Positions 8,134-15,433 of a DNA stretch of 20,244 nt are shown piece after piece. The notes below the pieces were generated by a model that worked only from the letters and a program-made list of their open reading frames with translations, did no database searches and was not told the origin of the DNA. This DNA is from Alphaproteobacteria bacterium (GTDB lineage Bacteria; Pseudomonadota; Alphaproteobacteria; Paracaedibacterales; CAIULA01): assembly GCA_019751935.1 (NCBI GenBank), contig JAIEMR010000164.1:1-20244 (forward strand). Reading direction: 5' to 3'. The position numbers and the translations under genes are program-made. Positions within the stretch are counted from its first letter, which is position 1. Each line of letters starts with the position of its first letter.

Positions 8134-8439
8134 CTAGCCTTTCCGGGAAGATTCATTGTTTCTTGTATTTATCTGTTTTTGAAGTTCTTCTTTAAATCTG
8201 TCATCCAGCTTGAATTCACTTTTCCCTGCCCCGGTTATTTTTTTTACAAATCGGTTAATAACCGAACTTTGTTTCTCATATACCCGGCACATTTCACAAA
8301 TATTAAGGTGGTATTCCAACTCCGATTCTTCCTTCGTCGTGATACCTTCCAATTGTTGCTTTTCAATCAAAAAAGTAGCTTTTTTGCAGTTGTCCAGCCT
8401 GTCGGCCATTTCCTGATCACTTAAATTTTTCATAGTCAT
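8134..8439 (-). CDS. Zinc anti-sigma factor of ECF pair 1
   Basis: This 101-residue soluble protein has a ZAS-type zinc site: Cys18, His44, Cys48 and Cys51. The Cys18-to-His44 spacing of 26 and the HX3CX2C motif equal those of the redox-sensing anti-sigma factor RsrA of Streptomyces (Cys11, His37, Cys41, Cys44). No membrane helix is present, so it should act in the cytoplasm. A helical C-terminal part with FKLDDRFKEELQKQI (76-90) follows. It starts 12 bases after the stop of its sigma factor. The paralogue at 16436-16771 has the same NCKKAT, LIEK, ALIN-like and LDDxFKxxLQ elements. Binding and release of sigma on disulfide formation is inferred from the family, not shown. Confidence 0.85.
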   Translation of the reverse strand: MTMKNLSDQEMADRLDNCKKATFLIEKQQLEGITTKEESELEYHLNICEMCRVYEKQSSVINRFVKKITGAGKSEFKLDDRFKEELQKQINTRNNESSRKG

Positions 8440-8451
8440 TTTTTTATTAAT

Positions 8452-9033
8452 CTAAATCCAATTCCTCTGAAGGCAGTCCCTCAGGTTTACCTTTGCACGG
8501 TGATGGATAACCCAAAAATTTGAAGAGGTTATTTCCAGCTCGCTGCAAATAGTTTCACTTGATTCTTCATCGATGTGTTTCATGGTGAAAACTGATTTCC
8601 ACAACATCGGAAGTTTTTTCATGCAGGATTGCAATATGCCGTCAAACTCCTTGTTTTCTAACCCTACATCTTCTATGCCAAAAGTTTCCGGATATCGACC
8701 TTCCTTCCAATGACCACTCTCTTCAAAAAATTCGTCATTGTCAGAACCGTCAATTGCTATAGTTTGCTGATTTGAGCTTGTCGATTTTTTGCGATAAACA
8801 TCAAAAATCTTATTCTTTAAAATAGCGGTAAGCCAGGTTTTCTCCGAACTTCGTCCGTCAAATTTTTCCCAGCCCTGCAATGCTCCAAGGAAGGTTTCCT
8901 GAACTAAATCTCTTGCAAGTTCACTATCGTCAATGCGTGTGAGCGCATAGCTGTAAAGATAATCGGCATAATTCTTTACCCATGAGTTTGGTCCCGAATC
9001 TTTTGATCCTGGAGCGTCGGTTTCGGTCAGCAT
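8452..9033 (-). CDS. ECF sigma factor, pair 1
   Basis: This is a 193-residue ECF (group 4) sigma factor. Region 2 spans about 22-83 with RDLVQETFLGAL (41-52) and the SEKTWLTAILKNKIFDVYRKK helix-rich end that binds the -10 element. A variable acidic linker follows (95-130), then region 4 (about 131-193) with CMKKLPMLWKSVFTMKH, ESSETICSELEITSS and the recognition segment WVIHHRAKVNLRDCL. It is paired with the zinc anti-sigma encoded immediately downstream. A TTGTAAGG-N16-GACTA element lies about 130 bases upstream, consistent with autoregulation. The paralogue at 16793-17383 shares long identical blocks, including the C-terminal CLQRNWI. Confidence 0.92.
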   Translation of the reverse strand: MLTETDAPGSKDSGPNSWVKNYADYLYSYALTRIDDSELARDLVQETFLGALQGWEKFDGRSSEKTWLTAILKNKIFDVYRKKSTSSNQQTIAIDGSDNDEFFEESGHWKEGRYPETFGIEDVGLENKEFDGILQSCMKKLPMLWKSVFTMKHIDEESSETICSELEITSSNFWVIHHRAKVNLRDCLQRNWI

Positions 9034-9321
9034 AATATTTTATATTTATGGTTTTAAGTCAAAAAAACATGAATGCTTTTATAATATACTCCTTTTATCA
9101 TGGACAATTACTTCCATTACTTCCATCACTCCCTATATTTTTCTCATACATTTAAGCCTTAGTCGGTAGTTTCTTCAGAACCTTACAATTTTTTATTATT
9201 TTTTTTCACAGCAAATCTAATAAAAAAAGTCAGATAGAGTTACTGCCATACCAATTTAAACTACTGCGTTTTAGCACTGCTATTCGGCTTAGCATCTTTT
9301 ATGATACATTCCTACGCCGTA
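9034..9321. other. Intergenic region between cysS and sigma 1
   Basis: These 288 AT-rich bases hold the predicted sigma 1 promoter (9160-9188), a long leader of about 120 bases before the sigma gene, and the 3' region of cysS. I see no strong terminator hairpin after cysS and no convincing open frame. Confidence 0.6.
9160..9188 (-). promoter_or_regulatory. ECF-type promoter motif before sigma 1
   Basis: On the minus strand TTGTAAGG (9181-9188), a 16-base spacer and GACTA (9160-9164). It shares CCGACTAA and GGTTCT-like flanks with the copy at 18389-18417. Its place upstream of an ECF sigma gene fits the usual autoregulation of these factors. Confidence 0.7.
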
Positions 9322-10800
9322 TCAATAGTCGAATGTTGTTCCGTTTTCCCCGTCTTTTAAAAGGATGTCAAGCATTGCCAATCGGTCGCGTATCTGATCA
9401 GACAGTGAATAGTTTCGGTTGGCTCTGGCCAAATCACGCATTTCTATCAGTAGGTTAATAGTCCCCTTAAGTTTTTCAGTACGTGAATCATAAATTTCAA
9501 ATGCCACACCCAATCCAAGCACATCATAGACAAAATCTGAAAACAGCTTGGCGAAAAGATCTAAATCTGCGGCAGTCAGGGAAGCCGATTTATCCTTGAG
9601 CAGGTTAATGAAACCAACGCCCTCAAAAAGATGCGAAATCAATATCGGAGTATTAAAATCGTCATTCATTGCGGCATAGCATTTGGCTCTCCATTCAGCT
9701 ATATCAAGTGTAGACACCTTGCCGGTCTCTATCTTAGGCAGGGTCTCAAGTGATTTCATAAGGCGGTTATAACCTTTCTCTGCAGCGAGCATCGCTTCGT
9801 CTGAAAAATCCATAATGCTTCTGTAATGCGTCTGCATCATTAAGAATCGTGTAACAGGGGCAGAATATGCTTTGCTGAGCAATGGGCTTTTGCCACTTAG
9901 TATTTCACCCGGCAAAATGTTATTCCCACTGGATTTCGCCATTTTTTTCCCATTAAGGGTCAGCAGGTTCGCATGCAGCCAATAGTTAACCGGCGCATGG
10001 CCCGTGCAGGCCTTTCCTTGGGCGATTTCACATTCATGATGCGGAAACTTCAGGTCCATCCCTCCTCCGTGAATGTCAAATTTTTTGCCAAGGTATTTAC
10101 TGCTCATTGTCGTGCACTCAGTGTGCCAACCCGGAAAACCATCACTCCATGGCGATGGCCACCGCATTAAATGTTCAGGATCGGCGCGTTTCCACATGGC
10201 AAAATCCTGCTCATTGCGTTTGTCAGACTGTCCATCAAGCTGGCGTGAATTGCTAGCCATATCTTCAAGTTTACGGTGGCTGAGTTCACCGTATTCATAA
10301 TCCTCATTATATTTTGCTACATCAAAATAAACCGAACCGTTCGATACATAGGCATAGCCATTGTCGATAATTTTTTGGATAACCCCTATCTGCTCGATAA
10401 TATGCCCGGTTGCAGTAGGTTCAATGCTCGGAGGCAGCAAATTAAATTTATTGAGAATATCATGAAAATCCAATGTATATCTTTGTACGACTTCCATAGG
10501 CTCTAGCTTTTCAAGACGTGCTTTTTTGGCTATCTTATCTTCCCCCTCATCCAAATCGTCAACTAAATGCCCAACATCAGTGATATTCCTTACGTAGCGT
10601 ACTTTATAGCCCAAATGCTGAAGGTAGCGATAGATCATGTCAAATGACATAAAGGTTCTGACATTGCCCAAGTGTACATTGCTGTAAACCGTCGGGCCAC
10701 ACACATACATGCCGATATACCCTTCCTCTATTGGTGTAAAGGTTTCCTTTTTGTTGGAAAGCGAATTGTAAATTTTCAGCGTGTGGTCTTTATATATCAT
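9322..10800 (-). CDS. cysS: Cysteinyl-tRNA synthetase
   Basis: CysRS charges tRNA-Cys with cysteine. The 492-residue protein has the class I signatures: HLGN as the HIGH motif (43-46) and KMAKS as KMSKS (286-290). The zinc site that discriminates cysteine is intact: Cys34, Cys229, His254 and Glu258 at the spacing of E. coli Cys28, Cys209, His234 and Glu238. WHTECTTMSSKYLG (225-238) and FDIHGGGMDLKFPHHE (241-256) are family landmarks. It starts 21 bases after the Mrr-like gene and ends the operon headed by the CPGC thioredoxin-fold gene. Placement of an essential enzyme behind a stress promoter suggests it also has another promoter, not identified here. Confidence 0.97.
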   Translation of the reverse strand: MIYKDHTLKIYNSLSNKKETFTPIEEGYIGMYVCGPTVYSNVHLGNVRTFMSFDMIYRYLQHLGYKVRYVRNITDVGHLVDDLDEGEDKIAKKARLEKLEPMEVVQRYTLDFHDILNKFNLLPPSIEPTATGHIIEQIGVIQKIIDNGYAYVSNGSVYFDVAKYNEDYEYGELSHRKLEDMASNSRQLDGQSDKRNEQDFAMWKRADPEHLMRWPSPWSDGFPGWHTECTTMSSKYLGKKFDIHGGGMDLKFPHHECEIAQGKACTGHAPVNYWLHANLLTLNGKKMAKSSGNNILPGEILSGKSPLLSKAYSAPVTRFLMMQTHYRSIMDFSDEAMLAAEKGYNRLMKSLETLPKIETGKVSTLDIAEWRAKCYAAMNDDFNTPILISHLFEGVGFINLLKDKSASLTAADLDLFAKLFSDFVYDVLGLGVAFEIYDSRTEKLKGTINLLIEMRDLARANRNYSLSDQIRDRLAMLDILLKDGENGTTFDY

Positions 10801-10821
10801 AATTTCTGGTCTTATCTGCCT

Positions 10822-11265
10822 TTAAAAAACTTTTCCGGTCTCAGGCGAAATTCTTAACTGCCTATTTTTTAATCTATGGATTAAATCATTTCGGTCAATT
10901 AAATCAATTGGCACTTTTCCTTTAATTTTGGCTGCTCTTTTTGCCTGGCGTGAAAAACTCCCGGTGGTCAAAATTAAACCTTTATTCGTTTTGTTTTCCA
11001 TAACATCCCGTAGCTCCTGAATTGCCTCCTCAGGCACAGCCTCAACATGTTGTATTCCTAAAAAAACAAAATGGTAAGACAGTACAATCCCTAATTCTAT
11101 AGTTCCCTTGCCTGTTACACCCCCAATTTCTAAAGCGCGGACAGCCTCTATATTAGTAAGCCCCAATGAGGCAAAAAAAGTAAAACAGAAATTTTCAAAT
11201 TGCTGTTCCCCTAATTGGTTTATGATATCAATTGCATTGTCATTTGAAAAAACAGAGTACTCCAT
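10822..11265 (-). CDS. Degenerate Mrr-type restriction domain protein
   Basis: This 147-residue protein matches the Mrr catalytic domain (PD-(D/E)xK fold). The order of elements is right: GEQQFENFCFTFFASLG (19-35), GGVTGKGTIELGIVLSYHFVFLGIQ (48-72), the LILTTGSFSRQA core (97-108) and PIDLIDRNDLIHRL (119-132). The positions that normally carry the nuclease residues are altered: the acidic residue of the GDGGID-like strand is Glu57 in a rearranged context, and the QxK motif reads QHV (72-74) where homologues have QCK. A functional nuclease is therefore doubtful; a binding-only or regulatory role is possible. It lies 35 bases after the thiolase gene and 21 before cysS. Confidence 0.75.
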   Translation of the reverse strand: MEYSVFSNDNAIDIINQLGEQQFENFCFTFFASLGLTNIEAVRALEIGGVTGKGTIELGIVLSYHFVFLGIQHVEAVPEEAIQELRDVMENKTNKGLILTTGSFSRQAKRAAKIKGKVPIDLIDRNDLIHRLKNRQLRISPETGKVF

Positions 11266-11300
11266 CTATAAAACTACTTATTTAAGAATAGGTGCCTGCC

Positions 11301-12560
11301 CTACGTTTCGAGTAATAGCACAGCTCCTAAACCGCCATCTGCGCAAACGCTGATCAGTGCTTTTTTATTTTTCCCGGCTAAATGCAATTGCTTTAACGTT
11401 TGGCTGATTATCCTTGCGCCGGTAGCGCCAAAGGGATGGCCTATAGATATACTGCTGCCTTTTATATTAAGCTTCTCCATTGGGAATTTTCCAAATTTCG
11501 ATTTTACCACCATTTTTTTTAATTGGGCAGGACTTTCAAGATTATGTATTGTAGAAAGCACCTGGGCTGCAAAAGCTTCGTGGATTTCCCAAATATCAAT
11601 GTCGTTATAGGCAAGATTGTTCCGCTCCAATAATCTTGTAATGGCAAATGTAGGCGACATAAGTATACCCTCTTCTTCGATATTCACCGCCGCCATTTCC
11701 CAATCGGCTAATTTAGCCTTGTAAGGGGTTTTAAATTCATTTATCCTGTTTTTCCCTGCCACCCAAACGCCTGCAGATCCGTCAGTAAACAAACTGGAGT
11801 TTCCTGCAGTTATTGAGCCTTTCCCGGGTACTCTATCAAATACCGGGTGAAGTGCGGAAAGCTTTTGTAATGAGGTGTCTTTTCTTGGGATCAAATCCTC
11901 AACTAAGTTAAACGCCGGAAAAATCATATCGGCAAAAAATCCTTCCTCCTTTGCTTTAAAATAATTTTTATGGCTGATTAAAGCCAGTTCATCCTGTGCT
12001 TTGCGTGAAATTCCTAAGCGTTGAGCCGTGATTTCGGCATGTTCGCCCATACTTTTCCCTGTAATTCTGTTAACACCGGGCGGAATGTATAATTTAAATT
12101 TGAGTACCTCTCGTGCCCACTTTACCTTATCCAGCAGGCCTTTGAGCTTGCCATACCGTTTAAGCCATTTAGAAGTTTCATTGGAAAGCCCCAGCTGTAC
12201 GTTGGAAAAACTCTCAACTCCGCCGGAAATAGCAGTTTCGTCATCGGTTACCATCGATGCAAGCTGAATCGTCGACAATATGCTGCTGGCACATGCCATC
12301 GTAGTAGAGAAAGCTATGGTTTCGTCCACCAGTTCCGACTCCAATACAATGTCCCGCGCAATATTGCTGTAGGTAAGGTTCGGAACAACAGTGCCCCATG
12401 CCAGGTAATCGGGACTTATTTGTTCCTTCTCCTTCATACTGTTCACAACGGCGACCGACATTTCTATTGCGGATACATCTTTCAACTCTTTATTTTCCTT
12501 TACAAAAGGAGTCCGCAGGCCAGCGGCCAACCAAATTTCTTTATTTACTTTTCTCATCAT
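11301..12560 (-). CDS. fadI: Acetyl-CoA C-acyltransferase (thiolase)
   Basis: Thiolases cleave 3-ketoacyl-CoA or condense acyl-CoAs. The 419-residue protein has all catalytic residues: nucleophile Cys90 in TTMACASS, His327 in EIHEAF, His375 in ISIGHPFGATGAR and the second cysteine Cys406 in SVCADGG. The loop insertions around 125-175 (with NRITGKSMGEHAE) are like the FadI/trifunctional-beta type used in fatty-acid beta-oxidation, so fadI is a likely but not certain symbol. The start may be Met1 or Met2 of the MM pair. It begins 22 bases after the thioredoxin/MsrA-like fusion gene; no partner dehydrogenase/hydratase gene is seen in the window. Confidence 0.9.
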   Translation of the reverse strand: MMRKVNKEIWLAAGLRTPFVKENKELKDVSAIEMSVAVVNSMKEKEQISPDYLAWGTVVPNLTYSNIARDIVLESELVDETIAFSTTMACASSILSTIQLASMVTDDETAISGGVESFSNVQLGLSNETSKWLKRYGKLKGLLDKVKWAREVLKFKLYIPPGVNRITGKSMGEHAEITAQRLGISRKAQDELALISHKNYFKAKEEGFFADMIFPAFNLVEDLIPRKDTSLQKLSALHPVFDRVPGKGSITAGNSSLFTDGSAGVWVAGKNRINEFKTPYKAKLADWEMAAVNIEEEGILMSPTFAITRLLERNNLAYNDIDIWEIHEAFAAQVLSTIHNLESPAQLKKMVVKSKFGKFPMEKLNIKGSSISIGHPFGATGARIISQTLKQLHLAGKNKKALISVCADGGLGAVLLLET

Positions 12561-12582
12561 CTGTGATTAATATAATACTACT

Positions 12583-13497
12583 TTAGAAGTTCCAATTCCA
12601 GGAATTTTCTATATCTTCTTCATAGCTGCCATTGCTGCTGCTGCTGCTAACTCCATTTAAAATATTTTGATACAGTACCGATTGCTTGGGGCTTAAATAT
12701 TCCGTTGGCAGCTCTTTATACGGAATGGCAACATTTATTTTTGCGCGTTGTGCCTTGCTTAATGGCAAAGAGCGGAAAGCGGATTTTGATATATAATATT
12801 GTGGACTTTTATCTACTTTGTAATGCTCGTGGTTCTCTATTTGAAAAAAGCCTTCTTCTGTGGCAAAGTTGTTCAATTGCTCTAAACTGGCCTGCGAATT
12901 ATCGAAATAAACCTTCACTACTTCCGCAATGCCAATCTTACCTGCTTCGGTATATCTTACGGCCGGATGCATAGCTAATGTGGTCTCTCCAGACCAGAAA
13001 CAGGGTGTTTCGTAAATAGTGGTTTTTAAATTGCCATATTTCATTTTTAAGTCGTCTCCCAAAAGCAATGCGTACTTGGGAATAGGTCTTCCTAATTTAG
13101 TAAGCGCTTCAACCAACTTATTGTACATACTCAATGGTTGATAATTATTGGCTAGCTTAGGAATAATATCCTTTCCTTTGCCGTCTACAAAGTGAGCCAC
13201 GGGATTATTCCAGGACGGCTCATTATATAAGGCAAGAATAGCGCTGTCCTTACCTGGCCTGTTATTAAAAATTGCCAGCGGAATAAATTCATTTTCAATA
13301 AATTCAACCATAAGCGGATGGCTGAGTACGTCCCTTCCATAATTAACACAGGTAGCACATCCCGGGATTTCCTGAAAGAACAATAGCACGGGTTTGTTTG
13401 TAAGTTGGCTTTGTCCTAATGCTTCTTCGTAATCTCTTAACCATGATACCTTTCCTAACTCAATATTTTGATTTCGGGAGTTTGTCGTTGTCTCCAT
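12583..13497 (-). CDS. Thioredoxin fold fused to an MsrA-like domain
   Basis: This 304-residue protein has an N-terminal thioredoxin-like domain with the active site IPGCATC (Cys47, Cys50), followed by conserved VLSHPLMVEFIE (57-68), FNN and EPSWNNPV (93-100). This block resembles a thioredoxin-like family with a selenocysteine variant (database name VPGUxxT); here the position is Cys. The C-terminal part (about 160-280) contains PCFWSGE (165-171), PAVRYTEAGKIG and AEVVKVYFD (191-199), which line up in order with the MsrA motifs GCFWGxE, PGVxxTxxGYxGG and AExxxxxYD. A serine run near the C-terminus is encoded by a short trinucleotide repeat. No signal peptide is seen. It follows the CPGC protein gene with an 85-base gap containing an inverted repeat. 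Confidence 0.8.
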   Translation of the reverse strand: METTTNSRNQNIELGKVSWLRDYEEALGQSQLTNKPVLLFFQEIPGCATCVNYGRDVLSHPLMVEFIENEFIPLAIFNNRPGKDSAILALYNEPSWNNPVAHFVDGKGKDIIPKLANNYQPLSMYNKLVEALTKLGRPIPKYALLLGDDLKMKYGNLKTTIYETPCFWSGETTLAMHPAVRYTEAGKIGIAEVVKVYFDNSQASLEQLNNFATEEGFFQIENHEHYKVDKSPQYYISKSAFRSLPLSKAQRAKINVAIPYKELPTEYLSPKQSVLYQNILNGVSSSSSNGSYEEDIENSWNWNF

Positions 13498-13523
13498 TTG
13501 TATTTCCTTTCTTAATGTTGTTT

Positions 13524-13551
13524 ACGTCATTTTAAATTTTGTAAATGACGT
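13524..13551. promoter_or_regulatory. Inverted repeat before the fusion gene
   Basis: ACGTCATTT (13524-13532) and AAATGACGT (13543-13551) are a perfect 9-base inverted repeat separated by 10 bases, about one helical turn centre to centre of two. It lies 27-54 bases upstream of the thioredoxin/MsrA-like start. It could be an operator for a dimeric regulator or an mRNA hairpin; no T tract follows, so it does not look like a terminator. Confidence 0.45.
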
Positions 13552-13582
13552 TGCCCATAACCGGCACTTTAATTTACAGCTA

Positions 13583-14074
13583 TTATGCAATATTTTTTAA
13601 AACGTTTATCGCGGCTTCAACATTAAGATGAAAGTCCGCAAATACTACTTTATCATTTTGGTCTATTAAAACAAACCATGGAGTTCCACCGGTGTTATAA
13701 TTTTGCATAAAATTAGAGCGCGATTTGCCGTCGTCTCCCGCATCATGTCCAAAAGGAATTTTTAATTCATACTTCTTTTGGGTTTCCAGCATTTTTTCAA
13801 ACGTGTTTTCGTGGTGGCCTTCGAAAACGGTCTGGATGGCCACAAAGGCTATAGTGTCATTTCCTTTTAATGCTTCCACCATTTTTTGCAAACTAGGAAA
13901 CCCACTACTGTGGCAGCCGGGGCACCAGCTTTGAAAACCGTAGACCACTTTAAACTTTCCTTTAAAATCTGATAACTTTATTTGATCTGTTTTGTTTCCA
14001 TTGGCATCTACCCAATTTTTTACATTAAATTCGGGTGCATCAAATACTTTATTTTCTTGTTCTTGATTTTTCAT
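13583..14074 (-). CDS. Redoxin/TlpA-like protein with CPGC site
   Basis: This 163-residue protein has a thioredoxin/AhpC-TSA-like fold with the redox motif WCPGCHSSGFP (Cys51, Cys54) and the cis-proline loop GGTPWFVLID (Pro132). The segment between them (about 75-125, with the GHHENTF stretch) is the family insertion. No signal peptide or lipobox is visible, so a cytoplasmic disulfide reductase or peroxidase role is inferred; the CxxC form favours thiol-disulfide exchange over peroxidase activity. A TTGTAAGG-N16-GACTA element precedes it, with a leader of about 75 bases, and it heads a possible five-gene operon running to cysS. Confidence 0.85.
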   Translation of the reverse strand: MKNQEQENKVFDAPEFNVKNWVDANGNKTDQIKLSDFKGKFKVVYGFQSWCPGCHSSGFPSLQKMVEALKGNDTIAFVAIQTVFEGHHENTFEKMLETQKKYELKIPFGHDAGDDGKSRSNFMQNYNTGGTPWFVLIDQNDKVVFADFHLNVEAAINVLKNIA

Positions 14075-14156
14075 AATGTTCTTCTTTTAGTTATTCAATC
14101 AGAGTAACACTCGTTAAGCGCTGATGGGTTGTCTGTCTCATCGGGCTTCATTTTGT

Positions 14157-14185
14157 TAGTCTTAATAGTTGTCGATTCCTTACAA
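14157..14185 (-). promoter_or_regulatory. ECF-type promoter motif before the CPGC gene
   Basis: On the minus strand TTGTAAGG (14178-14185), a 16-base spacer and GACTA (14157-14161). It lies directly after the msrA terminator and about 80 bases before the CPGC protein start, so it should begin the unit that runs to cysS. Confidence 0.7.
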
Positions 14186-14210
14186 TCTATTTTAGTACAT
14201 TTTTTATTGT

Positions 14211-14252
14211 AAAAAAAATGGCATGCTAAGTATCTTCAACTTAACATGCCAT
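14211..14252 (-). terminator. Strong intrinsic terminator after msrA
   Basis: ATGGCATGCTAAG (14218-14230) pairs with CTTAACATGCCAT (14240-14252) with one mismatch and a 9-base loop. Read on the minus strand the stem is followed by eight Ts (complement of 14211-14218). It begins 16 bases beyond the msrA stop codon. Confidence 0.9.
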
Positions 14253-14268
14253 TACAGGCTGAAGATGT

Positions 14269-14760
14269 TTACAGGATGGTGCCAAACCTCTCAAAATGGC
14301 AGGTGTATCCATTTGGGTGTTTTACCAGGTAGTCCTGATGCCCATCTTCAGCAGGCCAGAATTTCGTAAAGGGTTCCAAAGTTGTTACCACTTTACCCGG
14401 CCAGCGTCCCGATTCATTAACTAATGCAATAATCTCCTGTGCTTCAATTCCTTCTTGTTCATTTTGGATGAATAGTGCAGATCGGTAACTGGACCCTCTG
14501 TCGTTGCCTTGCCTGTCTACAGTACTTGGATCATGGATCCTAAAAAAATAATCTAAAAGTTCCCTGTACGAAGTCACATTTGCATCGTAGGTTATTTCGA
14601 GCCCCTCGGCATGGCCGGGGTGGTTTCTATAGCCGGGATTCTCATTTGATCCTCCGAGGTATCCCACTTCAGTATCTTTTACTCCGGGCCGCACCCTAAA
14701 AAGATCTTCCATGCCCCAGAAACAGCCTCCGGCTAAATATGCTTTCTTTAAATTTTCCAT
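14269..14760 (-). CDS. msrA: Peptide-methionine (S)-S-oxide reductase
   Basis: MsrA reduces the S-epimer of methionine sulfoxide in proteins. The 163-residue protein is canonical: GGCFWGMED (11-19) with nucleophile Cys13, the acid Glu52 in GHAEG, HDPSTVDRQGNDRGSSYRSALF (76-97) and a C-terminal Cys154 (YTCHFE) in the position of a resolving cysteine. No signal peptide is present, so it is cytoplasmic. It lies about 40 bases downstream of msrB with no terminator between, and is closed by a strong terminator, giving an msrB-msrA operon that repairs both sulfoxide epimers. Confidence 0.96.
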   Translation of the reverse strand: MENLKKAYLAGGCFWGMEDLFRVRPGVKDTEVGYLGGSNENPGYRNHPGHAEGLEITYDANVTSYRELLDYFFRIHDPSTVDRQGNDRGSSYRSALFIQNEQEGIEAQEIIALVNESGRWPGKVVTTLEPFTKFWPAEDGHQDYLVKHPNGYTCHFERFGTIL

Positions 14761-14802
14761 AATTGATTTTGTTTAATTAATAATCTCCCTTAAATCCTTA
14801 GA

Positions 14803-15249
14803 TTACACCTCAGTTTTTTTCAGTGAAGCGGCATTAATACAATACCGTAAACCACTTGGTGCCGGACCGTCCGGAAATACATGCCCTAAGTGCGAATCAC
14901 AGACATTACAGGTTACCTCAACCCGAATCATACCATGGCTGCTGTCTTTGATGTGCCCAACGTGTCCAATGGCTATAGGCTGGGTAAATGATGGCCATCC
15001 TGATTTACTGTGGAATTTTTCCCCAGAATCAAACAAGGGCGTTTCACAACAAACACATTGATACTTGCCAGGCTCAAAAAGGGTGCACATTTCAGATCGG
15101 TGTGGTTGCTCTGTACCTTTCTGTCTGGTGATAAAATAGGTTTCCGGACTTAATAGCGCTTTCCACTCGTCATCTGTTTTTACCACTCTTTTAGATGGCT
15201 CAGGGTTGCCGTGGTTCACAAACCTTATGACATCGCTCCAGTTTAACAT
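14803..15249 (-). CDS. msrB: Peptide-methionine (R)-S-oxide reductase
   Basis: MsrB reduces the R-epimer of methionine sulfoxide. From the ATG at 15249 it has 148 residues. The structural zinc is bound by Cys65/Cys68 (CVCC) and Cys114/Cys117 (CNVC); the catalytic Cys137 is in RYCINAASL. The classic resolving cysteine of E. coli-type enzymes (SGCGWPSF) is Ser83 here (KSGWPSF); Cys55 (EMCTLFEPG) may substitute or thioredoxin may act directly. The frame is open to 15297, but the added residues look unlike the family and would overlap a possible promoter at 15270-15289, so the internal start is preferred. Confidence 0.93.
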   Translation of the reverse strand: MLNWSDVIRFVNHGNPEPSKRVVKTDDEWKALLSPETYFITRQKGTEQPHRSEMCTLFEPGKYQCVCCETPLFDSGEKFHSKSGWPSFTQPIAIGHVGHIKDSSHGMIRVEVTCNVCDSHLGHVFPDGPAPSGLRYCINAASLKKTEV

Positions 15250-15433
15250 AGCTATAGATTTTAAGAAGTTAGTAATTGCTCTACTTTTAAAGTACAAAAT
15301 TACAACACAGCTAACGCTATTCCCTTGCTGATTTTACCCGATGTTGTGGCAATTTTTCCCTTTTAAAAGCATTACCTTTAGGCACTCCCAAGCGGAGACC
15401 CCAATAATTAAACCATAGTCTGTGTGGTAAAAA

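Noticed and set aside
11719..11726. Plus-strand TTGTAAGG inside the thiolase gene
   Set aside because: No GACTA follows at 16 bases, and it is in coding sequence facing no gene; taken as chance.
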